From Caprimulgus europaeus (taxonomy: Eukaryota; Chordata; Aves; Caprimulgiformes; Caprimulgidae): DNA of 64,000 nucleotides. Made by a program: the position numbers and the translations under genes. The stretch is from the NCBI GenBank assembly GCA_907165065.1, contig OU015533.1, positions 30,272,578 to 30,336,577 of the forward strand, written 5' to 3'. How positions within the stretch are numbered: the stretch's first letter is position 1; each line of letters starts with the position of its first letter. The notes under the pieces are model-generated. The model had not been told where the DNA came from. It saw only the letters and a program-made list of their open reading frames with translations, and ran no database searches. Positions 1 through 12,390 of this stretch are shown here, one piece after another.

Positions 1-3000
1 CAGGAAACATTAGGCTTCTTCCAGATAGGAGTCCTACAGCTGTCTAATGTACCTTCTGCTCCTTGACTGCTGGAGGTGCAAAGTGTCAGGCAGGTAGGAG
101 ACTTCTGTTGCACATTTCTTCATTTGCAAGAGCAAGAAAAAAAAAAAACAAACAAAACAAGGCTGTTTTAATCTTGCTTGCCCTCTTTGTTTTCCCTGTG
201 TCCTGCTTAAGCACTCCGACCTTGCTGTAGTTGTGTCCTTCCTTAAGTCTCCAATGAAAGGATGAACTGGATGCTGTCTAGCATATTTTTAGGTCAATTA
301 GAAAAACTGCTTGGAAATATTTCCACTTTTAATGCTGAAAGCAGGCAGTTCTATATCTTGACATCTATAATCATTATTCATTAGAGTATTTCCTTACTTT
401 TTTAAGTGGCACTATGTTATAGCCCTTTGATAATGTTTGGGGAGAAATGAAGACTAAAATACCCACTTCCCATATCTGAAAGAGAAATTCAGATTTAAAA
501 GGAGTAAGAGATCCAGCCACAACATATGAAGATAAATGAAATATATTTTTTGTAAATATGTTACACTGGACCATGAAGAGTCTTGCTCAGTTGACCTGGT
601 GAGCAAGGTCCTTTCTTGAGGTGTTCTCAAAGCATCTTTGGTCTTTGTTCAGTTGATCTCAGTTCAGTAGCCTCTGGTCAGCTGAATCTGAGTGGGCACA
701 GGTCAGTGACTCTGCATTGATTATTCCAGTTTTGCCAGTCATATGAATTGACCATCTGCTGTTTGCTTTTGTGTGCACATTAAGAATTGGGCAGGAAGAG
801 CATGGCAGTAGCCTAGGATTAATACCTTCATCAAAGTTCAGGAACTCTTGAATCTCCTCAGTTTTGCCACTGCCTCTTTGTCTTCAAGAAGTCGTCTTTG
901 GCTGTGCTACTAGTACAGCTTATTGCAGTTGGTTGTGCTGGTGAATGAAGGTAAAATACGTGCTTCTGTCGAACTTCCAGAGTTCATTTTGGTGCATTGA
1001 GGATGTAGTTTTGTATGTTCCCCTTGGGTTCCTGAATAGGCAGTAGACTGTCCAATGCATCCAAGGAATGGAATGGAATGTAACAAAGCTTCTGTGTTGC
1101 AGATTGAATTTGATATATTTGGGAGTGGGACCAGCAGCTTCCCAAATGGGAATTAAAAAGAAAAGAGAAAAGTAAAAATGTTTATAACTAGGTCAAGTCA
1201 GCATCCTCATCTGGCATTGGCCAAGTCTAATTCAAATGCTTTTCATGCCACCATGTTTGCCAATTACCTCATAGACTGAGGCATTTGTAGCGATTCAAGA
1301 GTTCAACTCTGTGTTAGAAAAAGAAAGGGACTTCTTGTGGAATATCATTAAAAGCTGAGCCAAGTTTTTTCTCATTTAATATTACTTACGTGAATCCACC
1401 GTTTTTCCTGCTATTTTGTGCAGCATTATTCTGTCTTGTTCCGTTTATCATTATTCAATTGAGAGGTTTTTCACTGCATTATTTGAGTTTAAATGATTTT
1501 ATGTTCAAGGCTGAAATTAAGGAATTTTGAAAACCTGGGTATTCTGATTGTCACTAGTGCAGGGATTAAGTATAGATGACTGAGTGCTTTAAAAGGGAGC
1601 TTTGTATCCGTTTATCAGCTTTTCTTATCTTAATAAAAATGACAAAGAATCAAATAATTTTAAAAATACTAAAAAGGTTAATTGAAAACTGCTTTTCCAT
1701 ACATGTTGCAGCCATTCCCTATGGGTAAACATATTCATAAAATATTTTAACTACACCCACAACATTCATTCTTATTAGATGAATATGCTTTTTTATACTA
1801 ACTCTGCATGGTAAGTGAATAATTTCTATCTTAAATTCTACATTTTTCCTCTGTGGTTGCAACCAAAATTATACAGATTCCCTGTATGGAATTATATCCC
1901 AAACTGCTTTCCCCTGAGGTATTTTGAAACTTTTTGCCTAAATGATGTGCATTATTTTAATTACAGCACATGACAATTATCTGGAAGCTATTGGTTATTA
2001 TGTCAGTCTGAGGTGCCATTTAAGTCCTTTACTTCTCACAATTAACAAAATAATAATTGTTTCAAAGGCAGGCAGGGGTACAAACCCCAATCAAATCCTA
2101 GCAGGCATGTCATTATCGTAGCAGGGGAAAGCAAAGGAGCAGGTCCCTCCCTGGGTGAAAGCATCGGGAAGAAATGGGTGGTTGTATTTGTTTTGGCAGG
2201 CTGAAGCTGTCGTGAGCCCGGGGTCCCAGCCAAAACCAAGTGAGCTCTGAGTTGACTTGAGCCATTTCTCAAATGTTTTTGTGAACTCTCGCTTTTTTTT
2301 TTTGTTCCTCATATTGTTTTGATTATACTTCTCAGTGCTGGGAACATCACACCAGATCTTCCATGTTTCAGGATTATTTGTGAAAGGATTTCTCATCGGC
2401 TAATAGCCATTTTTAAAATAAAATCTTCACTGGTTGGGTTAAAATCTGAGCTCAGATGTGTGATCACATACGGGAAAATTCCGTGGAGACTTGGAGTGGA
2501 ATGAAGCCCCCTCCTTAATACTTTTGTCTAACATATGTCACTGTATTAAAAATAATTACTTTGGTTCCTTAGAGGGGAAGAGAAAGGGTTTTTTTAAAAC
2601 TTGGAAGTCTATATTGAGTAGGCAAATAAACTCCTGAGATTGCTTTCATTTGAAAAAAGATATTTTAAATGGTACTTTTACTTGAATGTTGGCCAGTTTA
2701 ATTTAGATTATTGCTTCTGACAATTAACCTCGTGTTGGGCTGCACTTGTCTCATTAGCAATGTGGCGAGCAATGAACTTGGATTCATGAGGGCTCAGCTC
2801 TCACCTGGGAAACTCACCCACCAGGGCTGCAACGCTGTTCTGACAATTGTCAAATCCCTGTAAAAGCTGTCTGTGGAGGGCTGGGGGATTAAACAAATAT
2901 ATTAGCAGTCTTATCAAATTCATTGAATACTTTTGCTGGGAGAGAAAGTTAAACAGCAGAGGAGGCTTGGGCATGCAATTTAAAAATAAGCTGTTTCGAG

Positions 3001-3639
3001 GTGATCTGGTTTGGATCTTTTCCCGTTTCAACTTTTTCTAGTTTGAGACAGAATTTCTCCTTCAAAATTTATCTGCCTTAAAACCAAATTTTTAAATAAG
3101 AGGGGAATAGAGTGATAGAGACGAAGGCTAGGGCTAAATAATTAAAGAATAAAATTCTTAAATTCTGTTTTAATGTAATGCTTCATCTGCCAGGAAATGA
3201 TCAGTTGATTTGTTTTTCATTTAAGCAAAACCAGTTATGCAAGTTGTGGTTTCAGGAACTGATTTCCCCTCCTTTTTCTCCCCTGATTTGTATCCACTGA
3301 AGCAAAATATCTGTTACTTCCACAGTCTACTGATCTGTGTTACACAGGGAATATTCAGGAAAATATGTCATCTTTTAGTGGTGATTTGATGAACACAAAG
3401 ATTGAAGATAATTTTCTGCAATAGAGATAATGACTTTACCAACTTTGTGTAGTTGAAGGCTTCTCATTTAAATATCATCAGAGAATGACTACTAATGCTC
3501 AAACGCCAAAATGAAATACAAATAATTTTCTGGCGTTACTAGGAGAAAGAACTGAAAAAAATTTTTTTTTCATTTTTTTTTTCTTATTATGTTTTTAATT
3601 CCTTCGTTATAACATGCTGCACACCTGTGTCTACATTTG

Positions 3640-3644
<5 letters not shown>

Positions 3645-3672
<28 letters not shown>
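3645..3672. repeat. (AT)14 microsatellite
   Basis: Twenty-eight bases of uninterrupted AT dinucleotides in the intron before exon A, likely length-variable. Confidence 0.95.
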
Positions 3673-3675
<3 letters not shown>

Positions 3676-6026
3676 CTACATAGTGTCCTGAATTAATACA
3701 GATAGCCATATCTTCATATGCAGGAAAGGGAAAAATTGTTAATCCCTTAAAGTAATTGTTTTGTTTTTTCCTTTTCATTTAAATTCACTTTGCATTTTAT
3801 TATATCAGCTCCCTACAAATATTTTACTACTTTTGCTGTGAAAATCTGTGAGAGGAGCATGATTTAAACTGGCTGAACTGTTCTCTCTCTTTATGTGGCT
3901 ATGCATATAATACTTGCAGCCACTTAAAAGATATTATGCATGTTTTTAGAAATAGATATTCTATTGAATATTTAAGAATGTATACATGGAAACTGATCCA
4001 GAAGAGACTATATGAAAAAAGATTTACTCTGGCAGTAAAGTGGATTATTTTAGTGGGAAAATGCAATATTTTTTTCTCCTTGACTGCAGGGAGAGGTGGG
4101 TCTGTGCAGCCGGCCAGTTAAATGTGTAGCCCATATGTGCACAGTGCAGAAAGCTAACGCTGAGGTGCAAATGTGACTGGCAGAGATCGCCGTGCCTGCC
4201 TGCCGTGTTCCTTTCTCATCTACAAGGGGAGCTTCACCCCACCCTGGGAGCTCACACCTTTGTGTTTCCTTGCTGCCCTACTCCGTATGGGCTGAGTGAG
4301 CAGGTGCTGGGTGCCCTTAGGCACGGCTCTTGTGGAGCAGGCATCCCTTGCTCGTCCCGCTAGACCAGACCCACGCAGTCTCTAGTGATCTCCTCTTCCT
4401 CTTGTTTATAAACTTGAGTAAAATGCATGGGAAGAAGATGGGAAGAAAGGTCATGACTCAAGCTAAATAGAGTGTAAGTTGTTGCCTTGAGGGTAGGAGA
4501 AGGGGATGTTAGAAGTTTGTGGTCTGGAGATTTATTCCTGTAGAGCTGGGAGGAGGCTGGCTGGCATTCAGAGACAGCAGCAGCGTGGCGTGGGCCGGAG
4601 GAGGAAGGTGACAGTGATGTGGCCCCGGATGCGTGGGTGAGCAGGCAGTGACCAGCAGAGCCACTTGCCACGAGGGATTCTCAGCCAGGGCTGAAAGCAC
4701 CTTGCGCACTGTGACGAGTCTGAGCTCTTATTTTTGCAGGAAATAAAACCTATTCATTTATTTGTGAGCTAAATATTGAAATTATTTTGTTTGTACAGAA
4801 GGAGGCCTAAAGGGCTGGCAACAAGGCTGAGACCATTTTCTGGCTGGGGCAGTTGTGGGTGGAGGGTTCTGCTGTCTCACTGAGGCCAAGGGGAGAGTGT
4901 GCATCCTACTTGCCCTTCAGCCTGTCTCTCATCAGATACGGCACTGCAAATTCCCTTTCACCTTCTCAGCCATTATAACTTTCCTGTTCCACCAAGATCG
5001 CCTTAAAGTTCTAGTTGTCACATTTCCTTAGCTATTTTTTTACTTCAATATAAAAATTACTCAAAAGATGCTTCAGATATGACATTCCTCTTACTTAAGC
5101 AGGGCACATGCAGGCATGTGACATAGATAAAAGAATATGAAGCCTTTAGTACACTACATACCTGGATAAAAACTGGCTTAAGTCCTTAATGTCTTTAAAT
5201 TGGTGCCTCCATTTCATTGCTCTTTGTAAAGAGCCGATGTTAGCACAGCCTAGAGACAGAGTATTTCCATTACAAACTGTTATCTTAATTTCTAGAGATT
5301 AACAGTATTCTTTAGACATTTTCAGATGAGGACCCTCCAGATTTTCAGTTCCTGTCTTTGGGCATATAATGAAAAGCATTTCACCTCAGAGTGGGTAAAG
5401 GAGGTAACAGAGAGGCCAATATTTTGGTCTACTAGCAGTAAAATTACTCCTGATTGTGAAAATAGGGTAGGACTTAATTTTCAGCACAACTTGATTGAAC
5501 AACTTCTCAAATTTCTTGAGCAATCTGTTTATTCTAGAACAGTGTATCTAAAGGCAGCAATTTTTCACAAAATCTTATAGATTCATCTAATTTATCAATT
5601 TTTTAATATTTAAGATTATTCTCCTGGATTACAATTTTAATGGTGTGGCTTTGACCTTTTAGATCTACACCACAGTAGTGCCTGGTCACACTGACTGGGA
5701 CCCTTATTGCATGAGCTCTTCAAATTAGTTATTCTGTGATAAACTGTGAACTAGGGCCCTCACCTGGGGAATGTGAGAGCTGTTTTAATGCTGATGGGCT
5801 CCTCCAATTGGATTTTCATCTACCATAAACTCAAACATGAAAGGGAGAAAAGAGGGTATTTCTGAGGCAGTGGATTTGTCCAGGTGGACGTGCATTAAAA
5901 TGGGTGCTTGGTCCTCACCTGGAGTGCTGCAATCGAAAAGGCAGGCAGAAAAGCTGAACTGCCTCTCCTCAGCTGGAGCATCCCATGTGGTGGGTGTGCT
6001 GCATCACCTCTTTACTCTATACACTC

Positions 6027-6053
6027 TTTTTTTTTTTAAAAAAAAAAAAAAAA
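6027..6053. repeat. T11-A16 self-complementary homopolymer junction
   Basis: Eleven T directly followed by sixteen A, able to fold on itself. It could mark an oligo-A-tailed insertion, but no element body is recognisable on either side. Confidence 0.9.
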
Positions 6054-7393
6054 CAACAACTGATCGGAAAAAGAAGCTTGAAATGGTTTTGAAGTCGGAA
6101 TTATTTTATTATTTACGCATCTCAGACTTATGTGATAATCCTCTAGTAATACAGTTTCTGCTTATTCAAAAAATCTTTTATTTCGTTGCAGTCCTAAGAC
6201 CTGTAGTACGAAACAACCGATAGTACTTCATGTCTCCAAATGAACAACATACTTTGGGGGAGTAAAATAGACTTTCATTATGATGCAGATACCCACAGTG
6301 CATCCCACGTCCCACTACCTGAGTGAGTGCCAAGAGCAGGGAATAGTTATTGGCTGTGGGAAATGGCTGTGTCGGCAGAAACCAGATTGAGGCTTTTCCT
6401 CCAGGGTGACCTTTGAAATCAATCAAATTGTGAAAACGATAAACCTCCCAAAGCCGCCTCTTTGTGTTGTGCTTCCTGTGCTGCTGGTGCTCCCTGAGGT
6501 TTATTCTCCTTCCCTGTGCGAGTAAGCAGAGGAGAAGACATCTGCATTATTGGAGGGTCGTTCTGCCTGTTCTTTTGGGAATGCGTGTGCATGCAGTGTC
6601 TTCATCTTCCTGCATAAGACTTTGGAGAGTAGTTACTTGTATCTTACTATCTCCTTTACTATGATATTAGTTGAAATCCCCAGTCAATTACTGTGGATTT
6701 GTGGTACAGAGGAGAACCACTGGCAGCAGTATAGGTTGTACCTTGTGGTGAAATGCATCTTCCGTAGATTCCAGAGATTTTCAAGTATTGATACTGTGTT
6801 CTGAATAAGGCGCCATCCCAGTGTATCTTTTTATAACAATACTCCCCAGAACTGTGACTGAGCCTCTGGATTCCCTTTTTACTTATACTCATGCAGAAGC
6901 CATGCATATGTGGGCCCAAGACACCTGGGACTTTGGGAGATGATTAGAAAGGAGAGTCTTTCCTCCCTTTTTTCTTTAAATGTCAACGTGGAGGATTTTT
7001 TATCTCTTTGCATTTGAACATAGGCATGGTTTAGGAAAGAGAAAGAAGGATGAGAGCCCTGAGCTCTGGAGGAATGGAGTTCTGATACAGAAATTGGTTT
7101 GGTTCAGGAGTGTTGGTATTAAACAACAGTTTCTTTCACCAAAAGAGCTGTCACTGGGACTGTTGTGACAAACTGTCTCTTAAGGTGTCTGCAGTGCCAC
7201 AAAGGAAAAGGGGCTTGAGAGTGCTGGTGTGTTGCCTTCTAGCTTGGTGGGTTGTGAAGCACTGGGAGCTACTTACTGGAGTAACTACTCAGGAGGTAAT
7301 AGAGCTGTCCACCATCTCCTCAGCGTGTTTGCAGTGCCACCAGTGCTTGAGACTATTGAGTCTTGCAGTGTCTGATGGTGTCCATTAAACTCC

Positions 7394-7441
7394 TGTACTG
7401 GTTTTGACTGGAATAGAGTTAATTTTCTTCATAGCAGCTCC
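7394..7441 (+). mobile_element. Fragment of an avian ERVL-type LTR (5' end)
   Basis: The stretch begins TGTACTGGTTTTGACTGG and continues with AATAGAGTTAATTTTCTTC and ATAGCAGCT. This resembles the first 50 or so bases of a widespread LTR family in neoavian genomes, as I remember it. The similarity fades after about 7441, so only a scrap remains; no internal retroviral sequence, primer-binding site or second LTR is visible. A repeat-library search would settle the family. Confidence 0.45.
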
Positions 7442-8483
7442 ACAGCTTCTCTATCCCTGTGATTACACGGGAATCTTAGCTGCTACATAAAGAAGCAGTA
7501 GACTTCTGGAAATGCTTCAAAGCATGATGATGCTGCAAACCTCCACATCAAAAAGGTGAATAACTCTTTCTTGTCTTTTCCATGTGCACAGAAAATTATT
7601 ATTCAAATTTAAAAAAAAATAAAAAAAATCTGTCGTTCTATCTTTCAGTGTTTTGTTCACAAACTGACTAACATGAAGATGAAAACAGTAACAGGATCCA
7701 AAAAGGATCTGGTGGCTTTGTAAGGAAATAGGTTCAGTTCTAGGAAGATGTGGGCTAAGAAAAGAAATCTGGGTTCATCTCAGCATAATGTGGGCTCATC
7801 AACGGTACAAGGGAAAACTGTTTTTTCTGAGTCTGGTAACAGTTCCTGCTTGCTCTGAGTCATCTCCTCTAGTGGTGAACTACAGTCTTTTTTTTTCTCC
7901 TTTGTTTTCTCTTGATAGGAAATGTAGCATAGTTCAGCAACCAGCAAAGCTTTATTTAGACTTGTCAGAAATTCAGAATTGTTTTGCTCTTCCTTGGAAG
8001 AAAAGAGGGAGATGAGGAACCTGAGAATCAGGTTATCTACTGAACTCATGAGTGTCAGTGAAGGAAAGATTTATATTGAATTTAGTTGAATGTATCTGAA
8101 TTTACAATGTTGCCTAAATTAGGGCTAGGATTATTAAAATGTATTTTGAAAAGAAATATTGCAATCTTAAAGATACTGTTCTTTGTCTCTCTCTAGTAGA
8201 TCAATTTGTAAGGGAAGGGTGAGGTTTGATCCTTTGCCTTTTCCCTGTTTGTGAGCTATGAGGGAGACTTGAGCCTAAAGATCAACAAACCCTCAGTCTT
8301 TGGTCTACTGCATATTCTTGAATATGTGTGTGCATGCACATTTACATATGGATAATTTTGCTTACTTATAATTTCTTAATATAAAAATGGTAGAACACAA
8401 GTCTTACCTCCTTTGTTAACTGCTTCATGGTGGATCTAGTTCTTTACTGAATGTCATTAAAGATACTAGGAATAGGAGGTTGT

Positions 8484-8789
8484 AGAGAGGTGGGAGTCGG
8501 TCTCTTCTCCCAAGTAGCAAGTGATAGAATGAGAGGAAATGGCCTCGGGTTGCACCAGGGGAGGTTTAGATTGGATATTAGGAAAAACTTCTTCACCAAA
8601 AGGCTTGTCAAGCACTGGAACAGGCTGCCCAGGGAAGTGATGGAGTCATCTTCCCTGGTGGTATTTAAAAGACGGGTAGACGAGGTGCCTGGGGACATGG
8701 TTTAGAGGTGGAATTGGTAGCGTTAGGTTAATGGTTGGACTCAATGATCTTAAAGGTCTTTTCCAGCCACTGTGATTCTATGATTCATT
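8484..8789 (+). mobile_element. CR1 LINE, 5'-truncated 3' end
   Basis: The plus strand encodes the C-terminal end of CR1 ORF2: [20 protein letters not shown], then [20 protein letters not shown] and [12 protein letters not shown] followed by a stop at 8703-8705. After it come a 3' segment with ggttggactcaatgatctta and aggtcttttccagcc, and two copies of the 8-base tail (GATTCTAT at 8774-8781, GATTCATT at 8782-8789). This ending is characteristic of chicken repeat 1 elements. Nearly all of the element is missing at the 5' end, as usual. The retained part of the frame is still open, suggesting moderate age. It lies in the same orientation as SATB2, in the intron before exon A. Confidence 0.93.
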
Positions 8790-11726
8790 GTTTGATCTTG
8801 CATGGGTCTGGATATGCTCTTACAATAATACAGCTATAGAGAACAAAGGACTTCTGAGTCAAATTGTAGAGGTAACAGCAACCTTATCTTCACATACTGC
8901 ATTCATGTTGAATTAGTGGAGGCAGTTGTTGTTTGGGGTTTTCAGCAAAGTCCTCAATCCCTCTCTTTCCTTAGCAATACAGTGATTTTCTGTCCTGCTA
9001 GTCAGATGCTGTCCTACTAGTTGTTTAGTTGTTCATGTTGTTGTTTTTTTTTTTCATGGAAATCAAGAACTGAATGTCTGGTGGGAGGAAAGAAAAGACA
9101 GAAGACAAGCCAAAAGTAGTAATTTGGTGAAAAAAGTTCTGCTAGTCTTTATACAGGGTAAGGAAAGCCTCGAAAGACACAAATCTTAAACTAAAGAGAT
9201 TAAGCTGTTAAACTACATAGGCCAAAATATGAATCTGCATTCAGTTTAGAGGTTTGTTTGTGCAGCACAGCATGCTGCGTGTCCTTACTTTTCTTTGGAC
9301 TTGAGACCCGTGGATTTCCAAATCTACTTGTAGTTGACTCTACACAAAGATAGTTGGCTACTGTATGTCTGCAGTTGGAGCCAGACTTTCTGTGCTCTCT
9401 GGAGCTGTGTTACTGTGAGTAGGCAGGATATTCAGATTCATACAAGGCCAAACAATGTCCGTAGGCTTAATTCTAAGCCTATTAGCCTCTACAATGTCCT
9501 ATTAGCAATGCTCTTTTATAACCTTTCAAATGTGTTTTATGTATTCTGTTGCAATGCCATGTTATTGTGCTTTTTTCCTGCTCAGTGGGCTGTCTTTCCA
9601 TGTGAAGCTTATAGGCAAGCATTGCAGCTGGTGAATTCAGGGAGTCGTGAGGCACTGGCGTCTTTCTGAAAACAGATACAGGTTTTTCCCTAAAGAGGGA
9701 AAATGTCTTCTGCCTCTCCCTCTCCTCTCCATTCAAAAGCATTGTAATATAAAACCCAATAAAGGCTTCTGGAGAGTGGGGACCAAAGGTTGTCCGCTCA
9801 GATGCTTTGTTCTCCTTGCTGGAGGTGCCGTGAGGCAGGCTGTGTTGGTGGCTTTGGGCTGGCGGGAAGCTGACAAAGGAGGTTGGAAAACAAGTGTTTG
9901 TGTGAAGTTCTGGTCCTTTTACCCATGTGCAGCCCCTTGTAGGTCATGAGGTGGAAATGCAGTCACTGAGTCCAGAATTTGGGGCAAGATGATCCAGGCA
10001 TCATTTGTGGCTGTTGAACATGTGCAGTGGAGAAAAGCACCACCTGTTGAGTACACTTGCATTCATGTTTCTTAGCAACTGAGGCAAATACACCAAACCC
10101 CCAGTTTTCAGTCTGCAAGGCTGAGATGGAAGCAGGTCCCTGCTAGCAGTATCTGCCTGTGTTGGCTCTTTGGGTGGCACTGAATTACAGACAGGAGCTG
10201 TGGTCCTGGTGCCAGGTTGGGGGACAGTAGAGAAGCAGCCAGTGTTTTGCCGGGGAGCCTGGGACTCAAAGACAGGCAGCTGCTGTCCAGGGCAAAATGA
10301 ACAGTGGTGGTTTTAGGATGGCAGAGCAAACCTCCAGGCATGGGAGCAGCTAAGGAAGCTCTTTGATCAGGGAACAGGCTGAGTTGTGATGCTCCTGGTC
10401 TGGATTTCAAAGGTGTTCAGCAGCTACTGCTCCCTGGGAGGAGGTGCAGCCTTTGCTCCTCTGCAGCTGAGCAAGCTCAAGCGTTCCCAGGATTGGGCTG
10501 TGACGGCTCACACCGTAGGAGTAGAGGTTGCTGAAAAGACAGTGATTTAATGCAAAACTGGGGAGAGTGCCGTACTTGGGGTTTGGTCTTTCATGATGTG
10601 GGGATGATGTTAGTGAAGGAGCAGGTGCTGCAACCCTGTGGGCATGGGGGCTACTGAATAATACTGCTGAAAAGAGTAGCCCCGGTGTGATGTGGCCTCT
10701 GAGAAGAGGACAGCCTGGTGGAGGGGAAAGCTGAGCTCCAGGCTGACAGGGTTGTGAAGGGCAGCTGCTGAGAGCTGCTTAGGATCCTGGGTGCAGTAGC
10801 CTTTCTGTCATGAGTTTCCATGACTGAAAAGACTTTGTTTTCATGCCATGGAAGCGATGCTTAGAGGAGTGGTTCTCTCTTGCAGACAAAATACAGAAAA
10901 AGAGATCTTCTCTGTCTTTATTCATGTGTTACTTCTTGCTGTCCAAGGTAAGCACAGACTTATCCCAAAAATGCCAAAAGAGAGGTGTTATGCAGGGTTC
11001 CTCAATGGAGGTAATAGTTTTTAAAGAAATGTACAAAAACATAAAAAATACTTGTTTTTGTAATATTTTGTACCTCCTTTGCTTCCTCACCCTTCTGTTT
11101 ATTTGTGGTATTCGTGTTCAATCATGTAACAGTTTTAAAAATAATCCCCTTCAGTAAATAACATCAACCTTTTTTTGTTGTTGTTTCCTTATTGCTGTTT
11201 TTTCGAACAGAATAGGGGGTTGGAAAATTAAATAAAGACTTACAAAATAACAAGCTCCAGAAAATTTTATTTAATTTGTGGGTTCATTCTGTTCTCTCTC
11301 TGCCTCTCTCCCCCCGCTATTTTTTTTTTTTTAAGAAGATCTTTATTAATTTAGTCTAGTAACTTAGTGCCTATACTAAATTAATCTAATAAAAGTCAGG
11401 GTCCTAACATAACATTTCCCAAATGTGAAGCAGCATCTATTACATGAGGCACAACCTTTTTACAGTAAAATGTAAACCTGATACATAGAATTACAAGGCA
11501 TCAAACTGTTTGGTATATGTTATTTAAATCAAATACTTGAGTACAGTCATACTGGAAGAAAGCAATGGGCACAGGCATTCAAAAACTTAAAAACTCAAAC
11601 CAAGCTTCATATATCAAAGTGATTTGAATTGGTAAAAGTACTCTGAAGTTCAGCAATTAAATGTTGTAACACTAACAATCTTTCTATTGACAGTTACTCA
11701 TATCCATGTTTCTATAAACATTTTAA

Positions 11727-11762
11727 TATATAATCATGTAAGTATCATATATAATCATGTAA
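11727..11762. repeat. Short direct repeat TATATAATCATGTAA x2
   Basis: A 15-base unit occurs at 11727-11741 and again at 11748-11762, a 21-base period, in AT-rich DNA about 6.8 kb before exon A. It looks like a local duplication. Confidence 0.85.
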
Positions 11763-12279
11763 ATGTATAGTCTAGATAAAAGTCTGTGTATTGATACAGA
11801 TCTGAAAGCCAGGAATTGTTTAAATTGACCATCTCACAGACACGCTGTTGCACCACAAAATGTCATTCTGTAAGCTGCTGTTGGTACACGCAGTTTATGA
11901 CAGCATTTTAAAGACAGCAATAGCAAAGAGCTCCAGCAAGAGCAGTACAAGGGGCCCTGTGCTGCCAGAGCTCAGGGTAACCACTGAGCCTTCCCCTTGG
12001 GTGAAGGTCACCCCTTTGTGCAGAGCCCTCAAGTCACACGAGTCTCATGAGCTGGGGTGGAGCGTTCGTCATTCAGGGAGTGTGGGTGTTCCTGTTGATT
12101 TGTAGATGTGTACATCACAGTGTAATCACATAGTTTATTCCTGTTCTCTCACTGAATTATTTATTATGGACTGAAATGAAGAAGGAGGGAGATTCTTTTG
12201 TAATGGCATAAACATAGGATTATGTTCATTGTGTGCTTTCAATCGCTAAATCACCGAAATGTCAATTGGCATATACGGT

Positions 12280-12390
12280 CTACCTCACAGGGATGTTACG
12301 AAGATTAATTAATTAATGTTTTTAAAGTGCTTTGGGATCCTCTGATGAAAGGCGCTTTAGAAGTGCAGAGGAGGATTATGCTGATTATTT
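12280..12390 (+). mobile_element. Ancient amniote MIR-like (CORE-SINE) 3' relic
   Basis: The sequence contains tacctcacagggatgttacg, then aagattaattaattaatg and aaagtgctttgggatcctct, then gatgaaaggcgctttagaag. This order (CTACCTCAYAGGGTTGTT, GAGGATTAA, TAAAGYGCTTTG, GATGAAAGGCGCT) is the 3' part of the old MIR/CORE-SINE type found throughout amniotes. The tRNA-like head is not recognisable. Such copies are very old, so their survival in a bird intron may reflect constraint. Confidence 0.65.

Noticed and set aside
8444..8698. Minus-strand open frame over the CR1 element
   Set aside because: It is the antisense of the CR1 ORF2 end; only the plus-strand frame matches a known protein.
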